NCBI GenBank assembly: GCA_947172415.1
Contig: OX359194.1
Location: 5,084,001-5,148,000 of the forward strand
DNA from: Chondrosia reniformis
Lineage: Eukaryota; Porifera; Demospongiae; Chondrillida; Chondrillidae
Direction of reading: 5' to 3'
Length of the DNA: 64,000 nucleotides
The notes below the pieces were generated by a model. It had not been told where the DNA came from. It saw only the letters and a program-made list of their open reading frames with translations, and ran no database searches. Position numbers and translations under genes: made by a program. Position 1 is the stretch's first letter. Every line of letters begins with the position of its first letter. Shown here in pieces: positions 1-12,000 of the stretch.

Positions 1-1187
1 GTAAGACAGGCCAAATTGCTTCTATTTTAAATGTATTCTTTCAATAATAAAGAGAAGAGCTATACATTTACATTCCCTTGTTCATTTACTGATCATATCT
101 TCATCAAATTGCCACCTTGTGGCACATGAACAGTCTCTTGAGAACGAATCCAGCTAATTTTGACTTACTGAATATACATATATATGTATATTTAGATGGA
201 TTGTAAGTTTTAATTGCTGTGCAATATAGTTTTGAATAAATTAATTTTATATGCTGTGATATGCCTGCTGTTTATAAAATTCATGTATACGTACTGTACG
301 TATGACCACCAAGACGGTCATATACCAATGGAAACAAAATTAGCTTATTGTAATAAGTAAAGCAATATTATATAGGAGCTTTAAATTAGGAAATTACGTA
401 GATCTCCATCTGCTGGAAAATGGAGGTTAAACTTCAAGTATAAGGTTATACTGCATACGTATATAGCTTGAATAGAACCACATCAACTACTACTCTCTAT
501 GCAGTAGTTGAGGGTTTCAAAGCCTGCAACTGTACTATATTATTAAAAATACTGATCATAAAGTTTAGGGTATAAAACTCATTTTAAATTAAGGGATTTT
601 TTATTTATGTCTCCATTTGGTAGAGAACGGAGGACAAAGTCTGCATATAAAATGCCATAGTACTATAGAAAAGCTATAGAAAATTTATATTGAAACCAAG
701 TGTTATATTGATAAAAAATTTCAATTGGTCAGATCACTTTGAAACCAACATACATACGTACGTAAGTATAATCATGGTTTATGACAAATGTCTGATGAAA
801 TATTATATATACGTATACATGTACGTATATAATTAGTTGTAATTCAGTATTATACAATACAATACCTAAATATGCTGATATACAACCTGTGATTCAGAAC
901 TATAGTTAGTGTCTAAACGAAATAAATGTTGTAATTCAGACCATTACATTCTGGGAAGTATAGTATATATATATTGTCATTGCAATTGGTAGACAACATT
1001 TTGCAATACAATTATGTACAGGACAAAAATATATTATTATTATTATATACTGTTCTAAGGATATAATACTATCAAATGCTCATACTCTAATATAGAGAAC
1101 TGACCTACAGTATATACAATTGTTATGGCCTAATATGTTCACACACACATGATCAGCTGCTGGTAATAGTTATAGTGAAAACATTGG
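1..1187. other. 3' flank of Ig/FN3 gene A, no gene seen
   Basis: No coding exon is supported here. The segment from about 960 to 1187 is closely related to the sequence just downstream of gene C (about 15,850-16,078) and partly to that downstream of gene B (8,880-9,027), so it is probably the conserved 3' UTR and flank of the receptor family. The rest is AT-rich with TATA and TACGTA-type palindromes. Confidence 0.6.
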
Positions 1188-4100
1188 TTATTTTGAAGAT
1201 TCTCCAACATTTTCATAAATATTGACTGTATCATAAGATGGATTGGTGTCCATTGCTATACCTGGAGCTTCATAGTCATGATCAGTAGACCTCCTAACAG
1301 TTTATAACATATACAATGTAAATGTACATATACGTATATGAATATACATATATGAATGTGTATGTGTACATACGTACGTATGTATGTTGTATATATTTCT
1401 GTACTATATACATATATTCAAGAGCATTGTGAGGTATATAATATTATTTTGAGAATGTTATAATCTAATTCTTCAGTTACTGAACTCTCCTGTACATGTG
1501 TTTACATGTATAGTCATAAGTTGGTTCTTTACAAACCTTAATTTGGATTGTTCACTCCTCTTCTGACATTTTTTCATATTTGGAGCTCCCCATACAATCT
1601 TTGTTGTTACACATGAAATAACAGCTCCAATCAACAAACCAACTACTACTCCACCAATACCAGCTCCAAGTGTCTGAGATAATATGGAATTACTGCAACC
1701 TGACATATTAATGTTCTCCAGGACTCCTAATGTAATGTATAAACAATCTGGAACATCTGAAATATTATTTTTGATTATCAGAAATATTTTGATTATCATA
1801 CCTATCAAGCTAAGGAAGCATAAAGGGATATATATAGATTAAAATCACAATTTAGGGCAAACCATCAACAATAATGGTTGGATTTCTTCTCTTTATTCTT
1901 CCACAGGAGAACGAAAAATATATATGTATGTGATAAGTACATTTAAGCTTTTACACAAAACAGAAAATTTACAAAGTGAAGTAAAATTCAATAGTATATA
2001 TATATATAGGTTAATTCACCACTGTATGTAGTTATTCCAATCACTTCACTCCATTCTCCATTTCCAACATCAGACACAGCTCTCACTCTCACTTGGTAGG
2101 AAGTTCCTCCTTGAAGACCAGTCAGTGTCACTGAAGTAGATGTAGGATTTGGACTCCATGTACTCCAACTACCGGAGGTACCCACTCTGTAGTCTAATTG
2201 ATAGTGTTGAATGGGATGTTCACTTGAAGGAGCTGACCATGTGACATTAAGTAATGGTTGATTTGAAGTCACCATTGGGGACACTGACACTCCAGTAACT
2301 TTAGATGGGACTAAGAGTAAATAATAAAATATAGCACTTCTTGTTTCAGTTGACAAAGCAATTATATAAAGTCTATATGGTTGATTTGAAGTCACGGATG
2401 AGGACACTGATAATACAGTAACTTTAGATGGAACTAATACATCATATGGGACTGATAGCTAATACCAAGAGAGTATATACATAAGAGATAAGATATTCCA
2501 TAATGTTAATCGTAATTGTCGGCTATATGAGAGTTGTAATGAGTCCAATGACTTCTAAGTGACTAATGAAATGGTTGATAGAGAATATTGCAGTGAAAAT
2601 CTATACGTATGTACCTTATATGGGTTTACTGAAAATATCCTACAGAAACTTTCTACTCTGTTACATAAATTATTACAGTTCCTAGGCCTGAGAGTTTGAA
2701 GCCTTATATTGGAAAGAAAACGATTTTTGCAATTAAGTGAAAAGAAAGTCACATTTAGCTAGATAATTAAGACAAGCTGTACTTCATTGATCAGTGGCTA
2801 CTACGTATATACGTAATTGATTGCAATTAAATTTGAAGTGTAGACTAGTTAATCTACATTTATAAAAGTATTTAGATAGATATAAGAAACCAATTGTGTG
2901 ACCAAGTACAACAAGTAAGTACAAGTACAAACGGTTTGCAAAACGTATTCTTTAAATGACCTTAGTAAACTGTAGTGTAGTGTATACTCTTAGGTACACG
3001 TGTATACATGCATAGATGTACTCTGTTCCGGAAGTTGCTTGAATGCCTATTTACATCAAGATGCATATGTACTCTATTGCTTAAGGGTGTCAGCTAAAAG
3101 TATAACCTTTAATTATTCTAAGACATCAATTAAATGAGATATCTGATCAATATAATATGAACCGATTGACATTTTATGTAAAGCACCGATATTTGAAGGG
3201 TCTGTATTGTATATATAGCTCCTTAAACCACATTGAACTCTATTTATGTATTGGCATGTAATAATTACAGTCAATATCAATATCCAAAGTTATGCGTGGG
3301 TCAAATGAGGAAGGGTCACGCGATATCCACATACGGTAACGTAATATACACAAATGGAGTTAAGGACAAATATTTGAAAAAGGATATTTTTTGTTTTTAG
3401 GTTCAAGATATTTTTGGATACCAAAGATTATAAAAGAGTAAACAGTAAAATTGTAAATTTGTTAGTAAAGGGCCCAGCCTAAAAAACTTACTACTGGTTT
3501 ACAGAGATTGCACCAAACATTATGTAATGACAAGGTTCCTACAACTTCTCATTCAATAATGTTAATGTTCAAATGACATCACTACTTTCCCATTGTACGT
3601 ATAATAATTCAAACGTTACATTCTATTGAGTCAAATCAAAGAGAAATAAGCCAGTGAAGGCTACTTTTCTACTTTATTAATTATGTAAACACTTTTAAGG
3701 CTACAAGATAGTAAATGTCATTATTGGTAGAGTGAATTTCTAAGTGTGGAGCACTGTACTAAGGATTGATATACGTATGTAGATAATGTAAAAGCATACT
3801 AACTATTGATGTATATCAAATTGTCTGTTTATACACACAAATATATCCTTTTCTGTAGCTATATAGTCATACAGTTATCACACATACTGTATAACATTTC
3901 CATTTACAAGACTAATTACAAGATACTTTTCTAACCTGCATTTTGCATTCTCATACTGTAAAGTCCTTGAACTCCAGCACCAAGGATTTCAGCTGCTACC
4001 CAAACATAGTAGGTGGTACCTGATTGAAGTCCAGTTAGTGTAGTTGATGTATCTGTAATTCCTGATCTCTTCATAGCATCAGATGGTGGATCTGTTTCAG

Positions 4101-7100
4101 TACCTCTATCAGTTGAATATCTAACTACAAAGCCTATTGCATACTTTGGATCAGTTCCAGTTACTGCAGTCCATGAAACAGTCAAGGATGTTCCATTTCC
4201 ACTTAACATGACACCTTGGACTTGAGATGGTGGAGTTATTGGAGTTACAGAAGGTGGAGTTTCTGTGTACATAAATGGTAAATGTTAAAAATGATTCTAC
4301 AACTTCTAACATAATCAATCAAACTGGAACTGATAAACAATTGAACTGTACACTTATAATATGATCCCTACAAGACTAATAGACTTTCCTATGCTGGCTT
4401 ATCATTTAAATGTTTCCTGCCTTATATAATAATACCTTTACGTAGACTTGGTTAATGAGACTTGAAAGGATTCGAATTATAAATTTTGTATTATATTTAT
4501 AGTTTTATAGTTGTTCTCATAACATTTATAACTTCTCTTTATGAAATATTATTGTTGTATTACTCACCTAGTATTACTGGATAAGTGCTAAGTGTAGTTG
4601 CAATAACACTACATGTACATGTGTATCCTTTAGCATGAGATGGACTGAATGATGAGATAGATAGTGTTCTGATAGCTCCAGCTGTAGTAGTAAGTTCTCC
4701 ATTAGTGGGAGTTACTTCAGTTCCATCAGTGAACCAGTTCTTTCCTATACGGTTCCTTTCACATTCCAACTGTACAGGTTGACTGAAGGAAGGTGTTATA
4801 GTGATAGGAGTAGTTGGATCAGTAGGCCTTCCAACTCTAATTGTGTTGATAGCTGATGGATTAACTACAGAATTTGTCAACAGAGACAAAAATTCAGTCA
4901 GTTCCATTAAATCAAGAAAATTAATCTTAATACTAATACTATAATATAATATATATTATGGCAGAAAAAGGAAACAAACTTACTGAAAGCTGCCATTCAA
5001 AAATACAGATAAGTCAAATGTTATTGTGTATGAATCTGTATGATAAATATTAATATGAGATGACCAATATAGTTAGAATAAAAACAATAGATGAAGACTG
5101 AAAATAAATTCCTAATGACTGTCACTAATATAAGATGGTTCTACATTCTAATACACAATCATGTATATACAGACACAATTCAACATTAATGATACCAGTT
5201 TACATCAAATTATTGTAAAGATTATCACATAATGACTCACCAAGTACCACAGGGTAGGTTGTCTTTGTTTGAGTATCACTAGGAGTAGATACCAAACAAG
5301 TGTATGTTCCAGCATGACTTTGAGTGAATGAAGAGAAAACCAATATCCTAGTAGGTCCAGAAGATGTACTTATTTCATTTGAAGTGGGTGTTACTTCACT
5401 TCCTGTAGTGTACCATTGTTTATTTACACCACTCCCAGTACACTGCAGTTCTACTGATTGACCAATGGTAGGTGTTACAGTGATGGTAGTAGTTTGAAAA
5501 GGACTGTTCGCTACTGTAATAGTAGTTGGTTGATATTTGGTTACCTGAACTGTAAGAAAATAAACATCATTCACTGTCTGATCAGTGTAGAACTGCAAGA
5601 AAATAAATGTTGATAGGGAATATTACAGAGACAATGCCTATGCCTTGAGAGTTTTAGGCCTTGAATCAGAAAGAAAATTTTTTTCATTAAGTGAAAAGTA
5701 AGTCACATTTAGCTAAGGATATTTAAGACAAACTGTATTTCATTGATCAGTAGCTACTATATATACAGATATACAGTAGTATTCAGTAGTATTCATTTTC
5801 AATTTAGTCAGTATAATTGATTACAATTAAAAGGTTCGCAAAACATACTCTTTAAATGACCTTAGTAAACTGTAGTGTACACACTCTCAGGTACAAGTGT
5901 ATACATACATAGATGTACTCTATTCCAGAAGTTGCTTGAATGCCTATTTACATCACGATGCATATGTACTTTATTGCTTAAGGGTGCCAGCTATAAATAT
6001 AACTTTTAATTATTCAAAGACTTTAATTAAATGAGATATCTGATCAATATAATATGAACCGATTTACATTTTATGTAAAGCACCGATATTTGAAGGGTCT
6101 GCATGCCGCTATCATACGTGTATATATACGTAGCTCCTTAAACCACACTGAACTCTATTTGTATATTCTCATACTGTAAGGTCCTTGAACTCCAGTACCA
6201 AGGATTTCAGCTGCTACCCAAACATAGTAGGTGGTACCTGATTGAAGTCCGGTTAGTGTAGTTGATGTAGCTGTAATTCCTGATCTCTTCATAGCATCAG
6301 ATGGTGGATCTGTTTCAGTACCTCTATCAATTGAATACCTAACTACATATAATATATCATACATTGGATCAGTTACTGCAGTCCATGAAACAGTCAAGGA
6401 TGTTCCACTTCCACTTAACATGACACCTTGGACTTGAGATGGTGGAGTTATTGGAGGTGTAGAAGGTGGAGTTTCTGTGTAAATGATAAATGGTTCTACA
6501 AATTCTAACTTAATCAATCAATCTGGAACTGATAAACAATTGAACTGTACACATATAATATGATCCCTACAAGACTAATAGACTTTCCTATGCTGGCTTA
6601 TCATTTAAATGTTTCCTGCCTTATATAATGATAGACTTGGTTAATGAGACTTCAAAGGAATATTAAAGTCACTTAGTGTAACTTCTCTTTATGAAATATA
6701 ATTGTTGTATTACTCACTTAGTATTACTGGATAAGTACTAAGTGTAGTGGCACTAAGTGAACTTGAAGTAACAATACATGTGTATCCTTTAGCATGAGAT
6801 GGACTAAATGATGAAATAGATAGTGTTCTGATAGCTCCAGCTGTAGTAATAAGTTCTCCATTAGTGGGAGTTACTTCAGTTCCATCAGTGAACCAGTTCT
6901 TTCCTATACTGGTCCTTTCACATTCCAACTTTACCGGTTGACTGAGGGAAGGTGTTATAGTGATAGGAGTAGTTTGATCATCAGCCCTTCCAACTGTTAA
7001 GGTGTTGATAGCTGATGGATTAACTACAGAATTTGTCAACAGAGACTCAGTTCAATTAAATCAAGACATGTACAATTGATTTAAAATATAAAGCAGAAAA

Positions 7101-8568
7101 AGGAAAACTGCCCTTCAAAAATACAGATAATTAAAGTGTTATTGTGTATGAATCCGTATTATATATAATATAAATATATGAGACGACCAGTATAGTTAGA
7201 ATAAAAACAATAGATTAAGACTAAAATAAATTCCTATAATGACTGTCACTAATATAAGATGGTTCTACATTCTAATACACAAGTATGTACAGACACAATT
7301 CAACACTAATGATACCAGTTTACATCAAATTATTGTAAAGATTATCACATAATGACTCACCAAGTACCACAGGGTAGGTTGTCTTTGTCTGAGTATCACT
7401 AGGAATAGATACCAAACAAGTGTATGTTCCAGCATGACTTGGAGTGAATGAAGAGAAAGCCAATATCCTAGCAGGTCCACCTCTTGTACTTATTTCATTT
7501 GGAGTGGGTGTTACTTCACTTCCTGTAGTGTACCATTGTTTACCTACACCAGTCCCAGTACACTGCAGTTCTACTGATTGACCAATGGTAGGTGTTACAG
7601 TAGTGGTAGTAGTTTGATCAGGAGTGGTCGCTACTGTAATAGTAGTTGCTTGAGATTTGGTTATCTGAACTGTAAGAAAATAATAGTCATTCATGGATCA
7701 TTGTCTGATCAGTGTCTATATACTAAACTTCAAAATAATAAATGCAAACTAACCATTTACTCCAGTGATTGATAGATTAGTTTTAAATTGGAGCTATCTG
7801 CAATGAAAATCAAGATAATGCTGATGAAGACCTACGGGTCGAAACATTCAATCTAGCTCGATTTTCGTTGCAGATAGCTCCAATAAACTTATCTATCATA
7901 ATGAACGCAACTAAAATTACTCCCTATCACTACACTGATTGTACATTTATATACCACCTCAGGCTGCCCCTGGTGGAAGAAGGCAGTCATTAGATTTCAA
8001 GGACAGACATCAAGCAGGCTGCCTTTGTAACATGTTATTCTAAACTATTTTAGTTCAATGTGGTGTGCCATATTTGGTGTGTTGCTGCTGTTTGTTTTAA
8101 ACTTTTTATGTATTATGGTTTAAGTTCTGACATTAACTAGTGCATGCTACTTTGAACCCTTTTTCTGTGTCCTATAGTGTGGTACACTTTAATAATGATT
8201 GATTGATATACATGCACCAAGAGGGGCCAATTCGATAAAGTAATAGCAGTAGTAATTGTTGGAAAGAAATGAAACAGAGCTAACATAATATACACAAATT
8301 CTGCGGCGAATATAGAACACTGACAGCGTCTAACAAATGCGGTAATGTGGTAGTCAGCAGTTATAATAATTATTCAAACACACATCGCCATTATTTTTAA
8401 AGGTCCGTTAGTACGAACATATAGATCACATATGACTGATTGGGTCAGTCAGGGATAATTTTAACTAAATTGGATATTTATCTATTATTATTAACTGGAC
8501 AAGTCATTTTACTCACCTTTAGCAACGAAAAGGACACACCAAATGAGGAGAGAAATCATAAGCGCCAT
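1188..8568 (-). CDS. Ig/FN3 type I membrane receptor, paralogue A
   Basis: Spliced gene read from sequence. Exons 5' to 3': signal peptide 8568-8517 (MALMISLLIWCVLFVAKG), Ig-a 7669-7361, Ig-b 7023-6718, distal FN3 about 6474-6163, Ig-a' 5549-5241, Ig-b' 4864-4568, FN3 4262-3936, FN3-c 2310-2020, membrane exon 1756-1537, tail 1293-1188. Ig domains keep the Cys, Trp and YTC positions. The membrane helix is rich in Gly, Val and Ile (GAGIGGVVVGLLIG). The tail holds DYEAP, NPSYDTV and YENV, candidate PTB and SH2 docking sites. All extracellular exons except the distal FN3 are multiples of three with 1-1 phases. The distal FN3 has no donor and meets an in-frame stop just after the domain, so it is either skipped (about 738 aa membrane form) or ends a short secreted form. 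The ligand is unknown; cell recognition is inferred from architecture. Confidence 0.82.
7771..7897 (+). ncRNA. Hammerhead-like ribozyme core in gene A intron 1
   Basis: CTGATGA at 7821-7827 is followed by a hairpin, GACC 7829-7832, loop TACG, GGTC 7837-7840, and then GAAA at 7841-7844. This is the arrangement of the two conserved hammerhead boxes around stem II. A 22-bp arm (7790-7811) pairs with 7860-7881 with one mismatch, and further pairing extends to 7771 and 7897, giving a stem I-like enclosure. The stem III and cleavage strand (around ATC 7851-7853) does not fit well, so activity is uncertain. The palindrome is absent from the equivalent intron of gene C, so it is an insertion. Confidence 0.5.
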
Positions 8569-8589
8569 GTTATAAGATTCCGGAGCTTG

Positions 8590-8893
8590 CATGTTATGTC
8601 TAGATTTATACATGAGACTTCTAAATCAAATCTGTGTAAGTTTCAAAAGAAATGATGGAATTCATGCAGACAATTTCAAAACAAACTTGTGTTTGATTGT
8701 CCTTAAAATGAAAATGGTTCTATATAACATGTTATGTCTACATCTATACATACATAATCTACTGTATTATAGTGAGACTTCTAAATCAAATTTGTGTAAG
8801 TTTCAAAAGAAATGCTGGAATTCATGCAGACAATTTCAAAACAAACTTGTGTTTGATTGCCCTTAAAATGAAAATGGTTCTATAACATTGAAA
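8590..8893. repeat. Two-copy direct repeat upstream of gene A
   Basis: A unit starting with CATGTTATGTCTA and running through CAAATTTGTGTAAGTTTC and GGAATTCATGCAGAC occurs at about 8590-8727 and again at about 8729-8893 with few differences. It lies just upstream of the gene A start codon and is not seen upstream of gene C. It may be a duplicated promoter-proximal element. The short open frames in it are byproducts of the repeat. Confidence 0.75.
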
Positions 8894-9027
8894 GTACATT
8901 ATATACTATCAATTGTCCACACTCTAATATAGAGAACTGACTTACAGCTGTAAATACAATTATTATGGCCTAATATGTTCACACACACATGATCAGCTGC
9001 TGGTAATAGTTATAGTGAATACGTTGG

Positions 9028-12000
9028 TTATTTTGAAGATTCTCCAACTTTTTCATAAATATCGACTGTATCATAAGATGGATTGGTATCCATTGCTATA
9101 CCTGGAACTTCATAGTCCTCATCAGTTGACCTCCTAACAGTTTAATAACGGATATATATACAATAAAATGGTACATACACTTATATACATGTAAGAATGT
9201 GTAAGTGTACATGTGTTGTACTTATTTGTGTAGTATATTAAATATTCAAGAGCATTGCGAGGTATACTGAGAATGTTATAATCAAATTCTTCAATTATTG
9301 AACTCTCCTGTACATGTGTTAGGCATACATGTATAGTCATAAGTTGGTTCTTTGCAAACCTTAATTTGGATTGTTCACTCCTCTTCTGACATCTTTTCAT
9401 ATTTGGAGCTCCCCATACAATCTTTGTTGTTACACATGAAATAACAGCTCCAATCAACAAGCCAACTACTACTCCACCAATACCAGCTCCAAGTGTCTGA
9501 GATGATATGGAACTACTGGAACCTGACATATTTATGTTCTCCAGGACTCCTAATGTAATGTATAAACAATCGGGAACATCTGAAATATTATTTTTGATTA
9601 TCAGAAATATTTTGATTATATATCATACCTATTAAGCTAAGGAAGCATAAATGGATATATAGATTATAAACACAATTTAGGGCAAACCATCAACAATAAT
9701 GGTTGGATTTCTTCTCTTTATTCTTCCACAGGAGAACGAAAGATATATATATGTATGTGATAAGTACATTTAAGCTTTTACACAAAACAGAAAATTTACA
9801 AAGTGAAGTAAAATTCACCACTGTATGTAGTTATTCCAATCACTTCACTCCACTAGTATTTGCCATGTATTATGGATACATACGAGTATTTGAAGTGACA
9901 ATCAAATCAAGTAATCATATTCAAACATCTTGAAGACACAAAAGATGGGAATCAAACCCAAGAGAGCTATAGTATGACCTTCATGTGAATATTTTTTAAT
10001 CATCCATACATACCATCATAAGTAGTCCCACTAACTGTATCACTCCATTCTCCATTTCCAACATCAGACACAGCTCTCACTCTCACTTGGTAGGAAGTTC
10101 CTCCTTGAAGACCAGTCAGTGTCACTGAAGTAGATGTAGGATTTGGACTCCATGTACTCCAACTACCAGAGGTATCCACTCTGTAGTCTACTTGATAGTG
10201 TTGAATGGGATGTTCACTTGAAGGAGCTGACCATGTGACATTAAGTGATGGTTGATTTGAAGTCACCATTGGGGACACTGACACTCCAGTAACTTTAGAT
10301 GGGACTAAGAGTAAATAATAAAATATATATAGCACTTTTTGATTCAGTTGACAAAGCAGGTATATAAAGTCTATATGGTTGATTTGAAGTCACGGATGAG
10401 GACACTGATAATCCAGTAACTTTAGATGGAACTAATACATCATATGGGACTGATAGCTAATACCAAGAGAGTATATACATAAGAGATAAGATATTCCATA
10501 ATGTTAATCGTAATTGTCTGCTATATGAGAGTTGTAATGAGTCCAATGACTTCTAAGTGACTAATGAAATGGTTGATAGAGAATATTGCAGTGAAAATCA
10601 GCAAAAATCTATATGTACCTTATATGGGTTTACTGAAAATATCCTACAGAAACTTTCTACTCTGTTACATAAATTATTACAGTTCCTAGGCCTGAGAGTT
10701 TGAAGCCTTATATTGGAAAGAAAACGATTTTTGCAATTAAGTGAAAAGAAAGTCACATTTAGCTAGATAATTAAGACAAGCTGTACTTCATTGATCAGTG
10801 GCTACTACGTATATACGTAATTGATTGCAATTAAATTTGAAGTGTAGACTAGTTAATCTACATTTATAAAAGTATTTAGATAGATATAAGAAACCAATTG
10901 TGTGACCAAGTACAACAAGTAAGTACAAGTACAAACGGTTTGCAAAACGTATTCTTTAAATGACCTTAGTAAACTGTAGTGTATACTCTTAGGTACACGT
11001 GTATACATGCATAGATGTACTCTATTCCAGAAGTTGCTTGAATGCCTATTTACATCAAGATGCATATGTACTTTATTGCTTAAGGGTGCCAGCTAAAAAT
11101 ATAACCTTTAATTATTTTAAGACATCAATTAAATAAGAAATCTGATCAATATAATACGTATTGATTTACATTTTATGAAAAGCACCAATATTTGAAGGGT
11201 CTGTATTGTATATATAGCTCCTTAAACCACATTGAACTCTATATATTGGCATTAAATAATAATTACAGTCAATATCAATATCCAAAGTTATGTGTGGGTC
11301 AAATGAGGAAGGGTAACGTAATATACACAAATGGAGTTAAGGACAAATATTTGAAAAAGGATATTTTTTGTTTTTAGGTTCAAGATATTTTTGGATACCA
11401 TCCAAAGATTATAAAAGAGTAAACAGTAAAATTGTAAATTTTTTAGTAAAGGGCTCAGCCTAGAAAACTTACTACTGGTTTACAGAGATTGTACCAAACA
11501 TTATGTAATGACAAAGTTTCCTACAACTTCTCATTCAATAATGTTAATGTTCAAATGACATCACTACTTTCCCATTGTACGTATAATAATTCAAACGTTA
11601 CATTCTATTGAGTCAAATCAAAGAGAAATAAGCCAGTGAAGGCTACTTTTCTACTTTATTAATTATGTAAACACTTTTAAGACTACAAGATTGTAAATGT
11701 CATTATTGGTAGAGTGAATTTTCTAAGTGTGGAGCACTGTACTAAGGATTGATATACGTACGTACGTAGATAATGTAAAAGCATACTAACTATTGATGTA
11801 TATCAAATTGTCTGTTTATACACTAATATATCCTTTTCTGTAGCTATATAGTCATACAGATAATCACACATACTGTATAACATTTCCATTTACAAGATAC
11901 TTTTCTAACCTGCATTTTGCATTCTCATACTGTAAGGTCCTTGAACTCCAGCACCAAGGATTTCAGCTGCTACCCAAACATAGTAGGTGGTACCTGATTG

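Noticed and set aside
9925-9985. tRNA B-box-like sequence in gene B, also at 18,895-18,960 in gene C
   Set aside because: A GGGTTTGATTCC-like box is present on the minus strand but there is no A-box or cloverleaf; it is simply shared by the duplicated introns.
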